A model generated the notes under the pieces. That model worked only from the letters and a program-made list of their open reading frames with translations, was not told the DNA's origin and made no database searches. DNA of 64,000 nt from Ovoidimarina sp963698645 (GTDB lineage Bacteria > Pseudomonadota > Alphaproteobacteria > Rhodobacterales > Rhodobacteraceae): the NCBI GenBank assembly GCA_963698645.1, contig CAVORP010000004.1:62001-126000 (forward strand), written 5' to 3'. Below, piece by piece: positions 8,748 to 18,872 of the stretch; position 1 is the first letter of the stretch; each line of letters begins with the position of its first letter. Made by a program: the position numbers and the translations under genes.

Positions 8748-10172
8748 TTAGTGGGCGATCATCACATGCCGCACCGCGGTATAGTCCTCCAGCGCATACA
8801 TCGACATGTCCTTGCCATAGCCCGACTGTTTCAATCCGCCATGGGGCATCTCGTTGACCAGCATGAAATGCGTGTTCACCCATGTGCAGCCGTAGCGCAT
8901 GCGCCCGGACACATCCATCGCGCGGCCCACATCCCGGGTCCAGATCGACGAGGCAAGGCCATAGTCGCTGTCATTTGCCCATGCCACGGCCTGTTCGGTA
9001 TCGGTGAAGCGGGTGATCGAGACGACCGGACCAAACACCTCGCGCTGGACGATCTCGTCGGTCTGAAGCGCGCCCGCCACCACGGTGGGCTGATAGTAGA
9101 AGCCGCTGCCGGCGTGAAGACTGCCGCCGGTGGTGATTTCCATATGCTTGTGTTCGCGCGTCCGCTCGACAAAGCTCGCGACCCGGTCGCGCTGCCGCAG
9201 AGAGATCAGCGGCGGGATCTCGTTCAGCGTGTCGTCGGGGTTGTCATAGACGATGCTCGAGACAGCGGAGGACAGGTCTGCCACCAGCTTGTCATAGATC
9301 TTGGCGCCCGCGTAGATCCGGCAGGCCGCGGTGCAATCCTGACCGGCGTTGTAGTAGCCGAAGGCCTTGAGGCCATCGACGACCCGGTCCAGATCGGCAT
9401 CGTCGAAAACGATCACGGGCGCCTTGCCGCCCAGTTCCAGATGGGTCCGCTTGACCGTCTTGGATGCCGCCTGAAGCACCTTCTTGCCGGTTGCGACATC
9501 GCCGGTGATCGAGACCATGTCCACATCGGGATGGCTGATCAGCGTGTTGCCCACGCTGGCACCCTGCCCCACCACGACGTTGACCACGCCCTCGGGCAGG
9601 ATATCGGCCATGAGCCGCGCCAGTTTCAGCGCGGTCAGCGGCGTCTGTTCGGAGGGTTTGAGAACCACCGTGTTGCCCCCCGCAAGCGCCGGCGCCAGTT
9701 TCCACGCCATCATCATCAGCGGATAGTTCCACGGCGCGATGGAGGCCACGACCCCGATCGGGTCGCGGCGCAGCATCGAGGTATGTCCCTCCATGTACTC
9801 GCCCGCGGCCGAGGTATGCATGTTGCGTACCGCGCCGGCGAAATAGCGATAGCAATCCGCCACGGCGGGAATCTCGTCATTGCGGACCGCATCGATGGGC
9901 TTGCCGCAATTGAGCGCCTCGAGCTGGGCCAGCTCTTCGGCATTGGCCTCGATGACGTCGGCAATCGCCAGCAACTTGCCCGAGCGCTCGGCGGGCGTGG
10001 TCCGGGACCAGCTGCCGAAGGCCGCCCGCGCGGCGGCAACGGCGCGGTCGATCTGGCCCGCATTCGCTTCGGGCAGGGTCAGGATCACCTCGCCCGTCCG
10101 CGGGTTCAGGATCGTTTCTTCGGCATCGGTTCCGGCCTCGAACGAGGCGCCGATCAGCATTTTGGTTTCCAT
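8748..10172 (-). CDS. Aldehyde dehydrogenase, gamma-aminobutyraldehyde type
   Basis: This intact 474-residue NAD(P)-dependent aldehyde dehydrogenase has all key residues: Asn 149 (APWNYP), Lys 172 (LKPSEQT), general base Glu 246 (LELGGK) and nucleophile Cys 280 (GQDCTA). The GQDC active site and overall pattern fit the betaine/4-aminobutyraldehyde dehydrogenase subfamily (PatD/YdcW-like). It is the last gene of a minus-strand run after a polyamine-type ABC transporter, 21 bases after the permease. Context therefore favours oxidation of 4-aminobutyraldehyde, or 4-guanidinobutyraldehyde, to the acid. Betaine aldehyde is a less likely alternative because no choline gene is nearby. Confidence 0.9.
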   Translation of the reverse strand: METKMLIGASFEAGTDAEETILNPRTGEVILTLPEANAGQIDRAVAAARAAFGSWSRTTPAERSGKLLAIADVIEANAEELAQLEALNCGKPIDAVRNDEIPAVADCYRYFAGAVRNMHTSAAGEYMEGHTSMLRRDPIGVVASIAPWNYPLMMMAWKLAPALAGGNTVVLKPSEQTPLTALKLARLMADILPEGVVNVVVGQGASVGNTLISHPDVDMVSITGDVATGKKVLQAASKTVKRTHLELGGKAPVIVFDDADLDRVVDGLKAFGYYNAGQDCTAACRIYAGAKIYDKLVADLSSAVSSIVYDNPDDTLNEIPPLISLRQRDRVASFVERTREHKHMEITTGGSLHAGSGFYYQPTVVAGALQTDEIVQREVFGPVVSITRFTDTEQAVAWANDSDYGLASSIWTRDVGRAMDVSGRMRYGCTWVNTHFMLVNEMPHGGLKQSGYGKDMSMYALEDYTAVRHVMIAH

Positions 10173-10193
10173 GAGAACTCTCCCTTTTCCTGT

Positions 10194-11000
10194 TCATTTG
10201 CCCTGACCGGCCACCGTGTCGGTGCCGCGGGTGAGGTAATAGGCGCCGAGGATCGGCAGGAACGTGACCAGCACCACCACCATGGCGACCACATTGGTCA
10301 CCGGGCGTTCGCGCGGGCGGACAAGTTCCTCGAGCATCCAGATCGGCAGTGTCTGTTGCTGCCCCGCCGTGAAGGTGGTCACGATCACCTCGTCGAAGGA
10401 CAGCGCGAAGGCCAGCATCCCCCCGGCCAGAAGCGCGGTGGAGATATTGGGCAGGATGACATGGCGAAAGGTCTGAAAGCTGTTCGCGCCCAGATCCATC
10501 GATGCCTCTATCAGGTTGCCCGAGACCCTCCGGAACCGCGCCACCGCATTGTTGTAGACCACCACGACGCAGAAGGTCGCGTGACCCAGCACGATGGTCC
10601 AGAAGCTGAACGGGATGTCGGCAAGGTTGAAGGCCGAGCGCAGCGAGATGCCGGTGATGATCCCCGGCAGGGCAATGGGCAGGATCACCAGAAGCGAGAT
10701 CGCCTCGCGCCCGAAAAAGCGCGACCGGCTGACGGCGGCGGCGCAGAGCGTGCCCAGAACCAGCGCGATCACCGTGGAAATGCTGGCCACCTGCAAGGAC
10801 AGATAGAGCGCCTCCCAGACATCGGGGCGTTCCCAGGTGACGGCGAACCATTTCAGCGTGAAGCCGGGGGGCGGCCATTGATAGGATTTGTCCTCGGTCG
10901 TGAAGGCATAGACGAAGATCAGCAGGATCGGCAGGTGCATGAAGGCAAGGCCCAGCCCGGCGGCGATCTTGAGACCAAGGGGCGCGCGGTCAGAGTGCAT
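10194..11000 (-). CDS. Polyamine ABC transporter permease, PotC/PotI type
   Basis: The 268-residue inner-membrane protein has about six predicted membrane helices and the cytoplasmic EAA-type loop ASMDLGANSFQTFRHVILP that docks to the ATPase. It resembles the second permease of spermidine/putrescine importers. Its ATG overlaps the last 11 bases of the upstream permease once that gene is read in its corrected frame (stop at 10990-10992), which indicates translational coupling. The frame is intact. Confidence 0.93.
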   Translation of the reverse strand: MHSDRAPLGLKIAAGLGLAFMHLPILLIFVYAFTTEDKSYQWPPPGFTLKWFAVTWERPDVWEALYLSLQVASISTVIALVLGTLCAAAVSRSRFFGREAISLLVILPIALPGIITGISLRSAFNLADIPFSFWTIVLGHATFCVVVVYNNAVARFRRVSGNLIEASMDLGANSFQTFRHVILPNISTALLAGGMLAFALSFDEVIVTTFTAGQQQTLPIWMLEELVRPRERPVTNVVAMVVVLVTFLPILGAYYLTRGTDTVAGQGK

Positions 11001-11932
11001 CGAACGCCCCCTGTCGTTTCGCGATCCACAGGTAGACCGCCATCAGCAGGATCGGCACCACCGCAAAGGCCGCGGCCAGTGGAATGTTGCCCGCCGTGCC
11101 CTGATAGGCATAGACCGCCTGACCGATGAAGCGGCGCGACGAGCCCACGATCTGCGGAATGATGTAATCGCCCGAGCGTCAGCGAGAAGGTGAAGATCGA
11201 CCCGGCGATGACCCCCGGCAGCGCCAGCGGCAAAAGGACATGGCGAAAGGTCTGGGCCGGTCGCGCGCCCAGATCGCCCGAGGCCTCGAGCATCGAGACC
11301 GGAACCCGCTCCAGCGCCGCCTGGATCGGCAGGATCATGAACGGCAGCCAGACATAGAGAAAGACAAGGAACGTCCCCGTCGCGCTGACCGAAAGGGAAT
11401 TGCCGCCGATCACCGGGATCGCGAGATAGGCGTTGAGCAGCCAGCCAAGGTGCAGCGTCTCGAACAGCCAGTTCAGGATGCCCTCCTTGGCCAGGATCAG
11501 CTTCCACGAATAGACCTTGACCAGATAGCTGGACCAGAGCGGCATCATCACGCCCAGATAGAAGATCGCCTTCCATTTGCCGCGGGCATAGCGGGCGGCG
11601 TAATAGGCGACCGGAAAGCCGATGATCGCTGCGCCCAGCGTCACGGCGGCGGCCATCACGACGGTGCGGATGATGATGTCGAAGTTCGAGGGCCGGAACA
11701 GCTCTCCATAGGTCTTGAGGGTGAATTCGTACTGGATCAGGCCCGAGAACTCGTCGATCGAAAAGAAGCTCTGCGCCAGAAGCGCAAAGAGCGATCCCAG
11801 ATAGATGATCCCGAGCCAGAGCGCGGGCGGCAGGATCAGAAGGAAGATCAGCAGCCCCGGCCTGCGCCAGAGCGTGTCGGAGAAACGCTCCATCAGGCCC
11901 GAGGGACGCGCCGTGATCGCAGCCTCGCTCAT
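10990..11932 (-). CDS. Polyamine ABC transporter permease, PotB/PotH type (one frameshift in this sequence)
   Basis: The N-terminal two thirds read well (about residues 30-250 with membrane helices and the EAA loop ASGDLGARPAQTFRHVLLP). The frame is then lost after SIFTFSLTLG. Removing one C from the run at 11171-11173 restores GDYIIPQIVGSSRRF and a normal C-terminus ending QGAFDAL, giving 313 residues. The corrected stop overlaps the start of the next permease. The start overlaps the ATPase stop as ATGA. I read this as a sequencing indel rather than a dead gene, because the downstream reading frame is fully conserved. Confidence 0.88.
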
Positions 11933-12912
11933 GCCGGGCCCATCACGTGCAGGTCCGCTGCGGCCCAGTCCACGTGAACGGTCTCTCCGGCTTCGGGGAT
12001 CCGCGCGCCCTTGGGCAGGAGCATGGTCATGGGGATCGCGCCCAGATGCAGGGTGACGCGGGTGGTGGAGCCCAGAAAGCTCACACTCCGGACCTCTGCC
12101 GCATGCCCCCCATCGGCCAGAAAGACGGCCTCGGGGCGGAGCGCGGCGGGGGCCGCCCTGCCTGTGAGCCGCGCCACGAAATCCGGCGGCAAGACGTTGG
12201 AGGAGCCCACGAAATCGGCCACGAAGGGCACGGAAGGCCGGTAATAGATGTCTTCGGGCGTGCCGATCTGTTCGATCCGGCCCTCGTTGAAGACCGCCAC
12301 GCGGTCGGCCATCGACAGGGCCTCGCCCTGATCGTGGGTCACGAAGATGAAGGTGATGCCAAGGCTGCGCTGCAGGGATTTCAACTCGTCCTGCATCTGT
12401 TCGCGCAGCTTCAGGTCCAGCGCGCCCAGCGGTTCGTCCAGGAGGAGCGCCTTGGGCTCGTTCACCAGCGCCCGGGCCAGCGCCACGCGCTGCCGCTGAC
12501 CGCCCGAAAGCGCCGAGGGCTTGCGATCGCCGTAGCCGCCAAGGGCAACCATCTCGAGCGCGGCCTCTGCCGCCTTGTACCGGGCCGCCTTGCCCTGCCC
12601 CGCGATCATCAGCCCGTAGGCCACGTTGTCGCGCACGTTCAGATGCGGAAACAGCGCATAGTCCTGAAAGACCGTGTTCACGTTGCGCTTGTAGGGCGGG
12701 ATCCCCTGCGCCACCTGGCCGAAAATCTCGATATCGCCCGCGGTGGGCCGTTCGAACCCCGCGATCAGCCGCAGGCTCGTCGTCTTGCCCGAGCCCGATG
12801 GCCCGAGCATGGCAAAGAATTCGCCCTCCGCGATGTCGAGATCGACGTCGTCGACGGCTTTCACGTCACCGTAATGGCGCGAGACGCCGGAAAATCGGAT
12901 CGCTGACGGCAT
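11929..12912 (-). CDS. Polyamine ABC transporter ATPase, PotA/PotG type
   Basis: The 327-residue ATPase energises the importer. Walker A is GPSGSGKTT (residues 38-46), the signature is LSGGQRQRVALARAL, Walker B is ALLLDEPLGALD and the switch His sits in FVTHDQGEA. A C-terminal TOBE-like regulatory domain (about 240-327) is typical of spermidine/putrescine and related importers. The stop overlaps the next permease start (ATGA). The substrate-binding protein gene lies 59 bases upstream. Confidence 0.94.
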   Translation of the reverse strand: MPSAIRFSGVSRHYGDVKAVDDVDLDIAEGEFFAMLGPSGSGKTTSLRLIAGFERPTAGDIEIFGQVAQGIPPYKRNVNTVFQDYALFPHLNVRDNVAYGLMIAGQGKAARYKAAEAALEMVALGGYGDRKPSALSGGQRQRVALARALVNEPKALLLDEPLGALDLKLREQMQDELKSLQRSLGITFIFVTHDQGEALSMADRVAVFNEGRIEQIGTPEDIYYRPSVPFVADFVGSSNVLPPDFVARLTGRAAPAALRPEAVFLADGGHAAEVRSVSFLGSTTRVTLHLGAIPMTMLLPKGARIPEAGETVHVDWAAADLHVMGPA

Positions 12913-12971
12913 GGGTTATCCCGAACTTGGCCCGCCACAAGGGGTGTGGCGGGCGAAGGTGTTTGTGTGGC

Positions 12972-14133
12972 TCAGCGGCCGCCGATGACACCGATATAGT
13001 CGGAGACCCAGCGATAATAGGGAACGCATTCCCCCTGGCTTTCGCAGGACGAGACCGGCGTGGTCCAGAACTTGATCCGGTCGAAATCGTCCATCCCGTT
13101 CACCGTGCAGCCCTCGGCGGTCTGCATACCGCGTCCGTCGGTGCAGGCGGCAGGCACGGCGGGGTTCGCCCCGAACCAGACCGACAGGTCGGATTGCAGG
13201 TTCGACGCCAGCGAATGCTCCATCCACATGTAGCTGCAATTCGGGTTCTCGGCATCGGCATGCATCATCGTGGAATCGGCCCAGCCCGTGGCCCCCTCCT
13301 ACCGGGATGGTCGAGGCCACCGGCGTGCTGTCACCTTGCAGCAGGTTGACCTGGAACGGCCATGTGCCCGAGGCGGCCATGCCTTCGTTCTTGAAGTCGT
13401 CGATCTGGATGAACGCATCATGCCAGTAGCGGCTGACGATCTTGCGCTGACCGCGCAGAAGTTCAAGCGCTGCGGCATACTGATCTTCGTTCAGCTCGTA
13501 GGGAGAGGTGATGCCCAGTTCCGGCTGATGATACATCAGGTAGTTGGCGGCATCGGCGATGTGGATCGGCCCGTCATAGGCCTGCACGCGCCCGGCATTG
13601 GGCTTTCCATCCGGCAGGTCCATCGGCTTGAACACCACGTCCCAGCTTGTGGGCGCTTCGGGGAACACCTCGGTGGAATACATCAGCACGTTCGGCCCCC
13701 ACATGTAGGGAACGCCATAATGGGTGCCGTCGACATAGTGCCAGGGCGCTTCCTTCAGCCGCTCGTCCACCGTGGACCAGCTTGGGATCAGGTCGATATT
13801 GATCGGCTGCACCCGTTTGCCCGCCACCATCCGCAGCGATGCGTCGCCCGACGCCGTGACGAGGTCGAAGCCACCCTCGTTCATCAGGGCCACCATTTCA
13901 TCGCTGGTATTCGCGGTCTTGACGTTGACCATGCAGCCGGTGGCCTCTTCGAACTTGGTGATCCAGTCGAAATCCGGCGAGGTCTCGCCCCGCTCCAGAT
14001 AGCCCGGCCAGGCAACGATATTGACCTGGCCCTCGCCCGCACCGATTTCGGTGACCATGGACTGCGCCGCGGCCTGGCCGACGATCGACACTCCAAACAG
14101 CAGCGCCACGCTTGATTTCAAGACGGTCTTCAT
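12972..14133 (-). CDS. Polyamine ABC transporter periplasmic binding protein, PotD/PotF type (one frameshift)
   Basis: The start MKTVLKSSVALLFGVSIVGQ opens a signal peptide cleaved near AAAQ. The mature protein has the spermidine/putrescine-binding fold: VNIVAWPGYLERG, FDLVTASGDASLR, GVPYMWGPNVLMY. The frame breaks at about 13292-13296, where one extra C in a C5 run must be removed. The protein then continues ATGWADSTMMHADAENPNC to a Cys-containing C-terminus ending GVIGGR, 386 residues in all. It is the first gene of the importer and dehydrogenase unit. A palindrome at 14234-14252 lies about 100 bases upstream of its start. Confidence 0.9.
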
Positions 14134-14233
14134 TCGCAATCTCCCCTGTGGAAACAATGGCAGGTTCTGCCTGTTCTTGTCGAAAGAGTGCGGCAAGGCC
14201 TTTGCCTTCGCAAATTCAATTATCAGAATTGTA

Positions 14234-14252
14234 CTATCGGTTTTTCCGATAG
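14234..14252. promoter_or_regulatory. Perfect dyad CTATCGG-N5-CCGATAG, candidate LysR operator
   Basis: Seven-base perfect arms flank a five-T spacer, giving the T-N11-A architecture of LysR-type boxes. It sits between the LysR gene end (14260) and the binding-protein start (14133), about 100 bases upstream of the latter. It could instead be a hairpin terminator for lysR, but on the minus strand no T-tract follows. Confidence 0.5.
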
Positions 14253-14259
14253 CAATGCT

Positions 14260-15169
14260 TTACGCTTCACCGATCATCCGATGGGCCTGTGCCACCGCCA
14301 CGAACTCGCGTGCGGCAGCGGAAAGTTTCGACCCTTTGCGCCAGACCAGACCCACCTGCACCACCGGCAGCGACCCCGATACATCCCGCGCTTCGATCCG
14401 GTCTCCTTCCAGCGACCATGGCCGGTAGACAAGGTCGGGAAGAAGCGCGACGCCAGCGCCGGTCGCCACCAGCGAGCGCACGGCCTCGACAGACCGGGTG
14501 CGGAACGCCACCTTTGGACGGGTGCCCAGAACCGAAAGAAGCTTCACCGTCTCCTGCTCCATCTCGTCGATATTCAGCATGATCAGCGGTTCGTCCCGAA
14601 GATCCGAAAGGTTGATGCTGTCCTGATTGGTCAGCCGGTGCCCGAGCGGCATCCACAATCGATAGGGCGAGACATCGAGCGTTTCGGCGTAAAGCGCGTG
14701 ACGTTCGGCCACGCGCGAGGTCATCATCACCGCCACATCCATTTCGCCGCCGATCAGAAGATGCTCGAGATATTCGCTCGAACTCCTCGATGGCGCTGAT
14801 TTCGACCTTGGGATTGGCCCGCCGATACTTGGCCAGAAGGTCCGAGATCACGTAGCCCGCGACAAGCGAGGTAAGGCCCAGATGCAGCTTTCCCTGCGCG
14901 CTTTGCCCCTCGTCGTCGAAGGCGCGCCGCGCGCCCGACACCTCGGCGAGGATCGTCGTGGCGTGGCGCAGGAACTGGTGACCCCGATGGGTGATCCGCA
15001 ATCCGCGCGAATGCCGGTCGAACAGCTTGACCCCCAGATCGGCCTCGAGGTCCTTCACCGCTTCGGTCACGGCACTTTGCGAGATCGACAGCGAATGCGC
15101 GGCGGCGCTGACCGACCCGTGCTCGGCCACGGCGACGAAATAGGTAAGCTGTCGAAGGGTGAAGGACAT
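14260..15169 (-). CDS. LysR-family transcriptional regulator (one frameshift)
   Basis: The start MSFTLRQLTYFVAVAEHGSV begins the winged helix-turn-helix (residues 1-60, with SVSAAAHSLSISQSAVTEAV as recognition region). A linker helix and a two-lobed effector domain follow. The frame is lost after SAIEEFE. Removing one base at about 14775-14778 gives EYLEHLLIGGEMDVAVMMTS and a full C-terminus, 302 residues. The gene sits between the agmatinase gene and the transporter it probably controls, all on the minus strand. The ligand is unknown; a polyamine or guanidino acid is the natural guess. Confidence 0.9.
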
Positions 15170-15252
15170 GACTGCGGCCCGGCTCCGGTGTTCCGGGCCA
15201 AGCCTAGGGGGCCGGACCGGCAGGCTCAATCACAGAGTACCGCGCGGACCCT

Positions 15253-16200
15253 TCAGTCGCGTTTCACACCCGGCAGGACGCAGAGCATCTCGTAAAGCAG
15301 GTTCGCGGCGATCAGCGCGGTGTTGCCCGCCGGATCATAGGGCGGAGAGACCTCCACCAGATCGCATCCGACAAGGTTGAGCCCCGCGCATCCGCGCACG
15401 ATCTCGAGCGCCTGCCATGTGGTCAACCCGCCCGGCTCGACCGTTCCGGTGCCGGGCGCGAAGGCCGGGTCGAGGCTGTCGATATCGAAGCTCAGATAGA
15501 CCGGCGCATCGCCGATCGTCGCGCGGACCTGTTCCATCAGCGGCGCCATCGATCGGTACCAGCACTCTTCGGCCTGCACCACGGTCCAGCCCTGTTCGCG
15601 GCCCCAGTCGAAATCCTCGGGCGCATAACCGGTTCCGCGCAGACCGATCTGAAAGACCTTGTCGTTCAGAAGGCAGCCATCCTCCCATGCCCGCCGGAAC
15701 GGACAGCCATGGGCCACCGTCTCGCCGAACATGTGCTCGTTGATATCGGCATGGGCATCGACATGGATCAGCGCGACGGGGCCGTGCCGCTCCTTGACCG
15801 CGCGCAGGATCGGCCATGTCAGCGTATGATCGCCCCCCAGCGTCAACGGGATCGTCCCGTGAGACAGGACCTCGCGGTAATGGGCGGTGATGATATCCAC
15901 CGACTTCTTCAGATCGAAGGTGTTGATCGGAACGTCGCCGATATCGGCCACCTGCAGGCTGTCGAAGGGCGCCGCGCGGGTGGCCATGTTATAGGGGCGC
16001 AACATGCGGCTTTCGTCGCGGATCTGGCGGGGACCAAGCCGCGTTCCCGGCCGGTTCGAGGTTCCGATATCCATCGGGATGCCGATGAAACAGGCATCAA
16101 GACCCTTGGCCGTGTCCTGCGAAGGAAGGCGCATCATCGTGGCGGGACCGCCGAACCGCGGCATGTCGTTACCGCCCAGCGGCTGGTTGAAACGGCTCAT
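15253..16200 (-). CDS. Ureohydrolase: agmatinase or guanidinobutyrase
   Basis: This intact 315-residue enzyme of the arginase/agmatinase family removes urea from a guanidino substrate using two Mn ions. Ligand motifs are all present: GGDHT (122-126), DAHAD (148-152) and FDIDSLDPAFAPGTGT (from 238). The N-terminus, NQPLGGNDMPRFGG, recalls Pseudomonas guanidinobutyrase/guanidinopropionase rather than E. coli SpeB, so 4-guanidinobutyrate is as likely a substrate as agmatine. Both routes lead to 4-aminobutyrate, and an aldehyde dehydrogenase lies in the same cluster. Its ATG overlaps the TetR stop (ATGA), so the regulator and enzyme are co-translated. Confidence 0.9.
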   Translation of the reverse strand: MSRFNQPLGGNDMPRFGGPATMMRLPSQDTAKGLDACFIGIPMDIGTSNRPGTRLGPRQIRDESRMLRPYNMATRAAPFDSLQVADIGDVPINTFDLKKSVDIITAHYREVLSHGTIPLTLGGDHTLTWPILRAVKERHGPVALIHVDAHADINEHMFGETVAHGCPFRRAWEDGCLLNDKVFQIGLRGTGYAPEDFDWGREQGWTVVQAEECWYRSMAPLMEQVRATIGDAPVYLSFDIDSLDPAFAPGTGTVEPGGLTTWQALEIVRGCAGLNLVGCDLVEVSPPYDPAGNTALIAANLLYEMLCVLPGVKRD

Positions 16201-16823
16201 TCCACGTCTCCCGTGGCGATGAGGCCGGCAAGCGGGCGCGTCTGTGCCGCGACCATTTCCCGAAGGCTGTCTAGGGTCATGTCGTCGTCCTTCACGAACT
16301 CGATGAACATCTGGTTGAGGTTGTTGAACACGATCTGCCCCAGCGCCCCCGCGTCAAGATGCGCGTGAACCTCGCCCCGCGCCTGCAGCGCCGCGATAAG
16401 TTCCGTCACCTGCGCCGAAAGCCGCCGGTCCAACGCGCTGTAGCGCTGCCCGTTGGGTGTGCCCGGCGCCTCGATCGACAGGGCCATGGCCGTGCGCCAC
16501 ATCTCTTTCGAGAGGTATTCCAGCGAATGGTCGTAATACTGAAAGATCAGCGCGAGAAGGGCCGTGTCCACACCCCGGGGCGGATCGGCGACGATGGCCC
16601 TGCCCGCCTCCAGCACCTCCTCTACCTCCATCGCAACGGTGGCGATCAGGATGTCACCCTTGGTGCGATAGTAATTGTAGACCGTGCCGACAGAGACCTG
16701 CGCCATCTCGGCCAGATCCTCGATTCGGACCGAGCGATAACCTTCTGCCCGAAATTGCGTCACCGCGGCCCTCAGAATGCGGTCTTCTCGGTCAGCTTTC
16801 TGTCTTTCGCGCAATCCGGTCAT
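16197..16823 (-). CDS. TetR-family transcriptional regulator
   Basis: The 208-residue protein has a typical TetR helix-turn-helix at about residues 14-58 (RILRAAVTQFRAEGY, then IEDLAEMAQVSVGTVYNYY). A C-terminal ligand domain follows. It is divergent from the second transporter operon and co-transcribed with the ureohydrolase. An imperfect dyad at 16835-16854 lies between the two start sites, so it probably represses itself and the divergent transporter. The inducer is unknown. Confidence 0.92.
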   Translation of the reverse strand: MTGLRERQKADREDRILRAAVTQFRAEGYRSVRIEDLAEMAQVSVGTVYNYYRTKGDILIATVAMEVEEVLEAGRAIVADPPRGVDTALLALIFQYYDHSLEYLSKEMWRTAMALSIEAPGTPNGQRYSALDRRLSAQVTELIAALQARGEVHAHLDAGALGQIVFNNLNQMFIEFVKDDDMTLDSLREMVAAQTRPLAGLIATGDVE

Positions 16824-16834
16824 GCGTCTCTGCC

Positions 16835-16854
16835 GAATGAATTGTGTTTCGTTC
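16835..16854. promoter_or_regulatory. Dyad GAATGAA-N6-TTCGTTC, candidate TetR operator
   Basis: Two seven-base half sites match as an inverted repeat with one mismatch and a six-base spacer. It lies 12 bases upstream of the tetR start and about 100 bases upstream of the divergent binding-protein gene, in the AT-richest part of the intergenic region. Binding is inferred only from position and symmetry. Confidence 0.45.
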
Positions 16855-16952
16855 GAAAATTAACGTTGACTGCAAATATGAATGACTTCAACTTTTTTCT
16901 CAACGCGCCGCGCCGGAGCCGGCCGACAGAACCAACAACCGGGAGAAGCCAC

Positions 16953-18009
16953 ATGAAACGTCTGCCAAATCTGCTGCTGTGCACAACGGCGTTCACCGTC
17001 ACCGCGGGTCTTGCCGCCGCCGAGGGCGAACTGAACGCGCTTGTCTGGTGCGACCATACCGACCCCGCGCTGATCGAACCTTTCGAAGCCGCCCATAACG
17101 TCAAGGTGAACCTGCGCGAATACGAAGGCACGGGCGCCGCGCTTGCGCTGCTGGAACAGTCCCGCCCCGGGGATTGGGACGTGCTGGTGATCGACGGCAT
17201 CGACGTGTTCCGCGCCGTCGAGGCCGGGATGCTTGCGCCCCTGCCCGACGATCAGCTTCCCACCGGGGATTTCTTTCCCGAAGTCGTCATGGCCGAGAAC
17301 AATACGGTCGACGGCGTGACCTATGCGGTGACCGAGAAGTTCGGCTACAACACGATTTCCTACAATTCGACCAAGGTCGATCCGGCGGATATGGAAAACC
17401 TCGCCTCGGTCTGGTCGGAAAAGTATGACGGGCGGATCTCGATCTATGACTATTACCTGCCGGTCATGGGCCTTGCGGCCATCGCCGGGGGCATTTCGAC
17501 CGCCGAGATCGGTTCGGGCGATCTTGAGGCCATCGGTGGCGTCCTGTCGACGATGCGGTCGCGCGCGGCCTCCGTCGCGGGGGTCGTGGCGGCGCAGACG
17601 GCGCTGGCCACGGGCGAGGTCGATATCGTGGTGGGCGGCGGCGAATGGCTTACCGCGGTTCTGGCCAGCGAACAGCCGGAACTGACATGGACCATCCCCG
17701 AGGAGGGCGCGGTGCGCTGGGCGCAGTCCATCGGCGTGGTCGAAGGGTCGGAAAACCCCGATCTGGCGCTGGAATTCGTCAAGTACATCGTCAGCCCCGA
17801 GGGTCAGGCGCGGCTTGCCACCTCTTCGTGCTTCTGGGGGATGCCCGCGAACGCAAAGGCGGGCGACGGCCCTGACAGACGAGCAGAAGGCCGTCCTGCG
17901 TTGGGACCAGCAGCCCGATTACCTTGCCCGGACGCAGCTTTACCCTGCACCCGATGCCGATCTCGATGCCGAGATGCAGGACCTCTGGCTCGAAACCCTG
18001 TCCCAGTGA
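16953..18009 (+). CDS. Second polyamine-type ABC binding protein (one frameshift)
   Basis: The ATG at 16953 has a good ribosome site (GGGAGAAG). A signal peptide (residues 1-23, cleaved near GLAAAEG) precedes a PotD-like extracellular domain with GDWDVLVIDGIDVFRAVEAG and TEKFGYNTISYNS. The frame breaks at 17861-17863, where one extra G must be dropped. It then reads ALTDEQKAVLRWDQQPDYLA and ends ETLSQ, 351 residues. It heads a five-gene plus-strand unit with two permeases, an ATPase and a metallo-hydrolase. The substrate is probably a polyamine or related amine. Confidence 0.9.
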
Positions 18010-18019
18010 GCGGGTCGCG

Positions 18020-18872
18020 GTGACCCCCGCGCAGGACCGCAGAAAGGGCTGGGGCTTTGTCGCCCCGGCCCTGCTCTGGACGGTGGCGTTCTTCGTCGTG
18101 CCTTTCGCCGTCATGGGCGCGATGAGCCTTGCCACGCTTGAGGGCGCACGCTTGTCTGGGGCATCTCGGGCGCGAACTACGCCGAACTGGCCGAAAAGGC
18201 CTATCTCTGGCGGGCGGTGCTCGTCTCGCTCGAGATCACGCTGACGGTCACCGTCGTCTCGGTGATCCTCGCCTATCCGCTGGCATGGATCATCGCCTTC
18301 CGCGTGCCCGCAGCGCTGGCAGCGGCTGGCGCTTCTGCTGGCGATCCTGCCGTTCTGGACCTCTTATGTCGTGCGCTCCTATGCGTGGCTGCTGGTGCTG
18401 GCGCGCGAAGGGGTCGTGAACCAGACGCTGCTGTCGCTCGGCCTGATCGCGGAGCCGGTGACGCTTGGCGAATACGCGCTTTGCGACGGTGACGGGCTTC
18501 GTGCATTTCTTCGTCATGCTGCTGACGCTGACGATCTATGCCAATCTGGTGCAGCTTTCGCCCAATTACCGCCGCGCGGCGATGGATCTTGGCGCCAGTG
18601 CCTTTCAGACCTTCCGGCACGTGATCCTGCCGCTGACGCTGCCGGGCATCGTGACCGGCGCGTTCCTGACCTTCGTCCTGTGCATCGGCGACTACGTCAC
18701 GCCGCAGATCCTTGGCGGCAACACCGAACTGACCGTGCCGCAGGTCATCATGGTGCAGCTTGGGCGACGGGCGGATTTCCCGCTGGCCTCGGCCCTGGCG
18801 ATCGTGCTGATGGGGATCGTGACGCTGGCCTATCTCGCCTGCGCGCGCTGGCTCAGGCTGGACCGGCTGTGA
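18020..18872 (+). CDS. ABC transporter permease, PotB/PotH type (three frameshifts)
   Basis: A GTG start at 18020 opens MTPAQDRRKGWGFVAPALLW. Three indels interrupt it: one base missing near 18151 (restoring LVWGISGANYAELAEKAYLW), one extra A near 18311 (restoring WQRLALLLAILPFWTSYVV) and one extra base near 18476 (restoring RFATVTGFVHFF). The EAA loop AAMDLGASAFQTFRHVILP is present and the C-terminus ends ARWLRLDRL. The corrected length is 283 residues. The net shift agrees with the gene length, so errors are likelier than decay. Its stop overlaps the next start (TGATG). Confidence 0.82.

Noticed and set aside
10990..14133. First polyamine transporter as a decayed pseudogene cluster
   Set aside because: Two genes each have a single extra base in a C-run while all flanking codons and overlaps remain perfect, so decay is unlikely.
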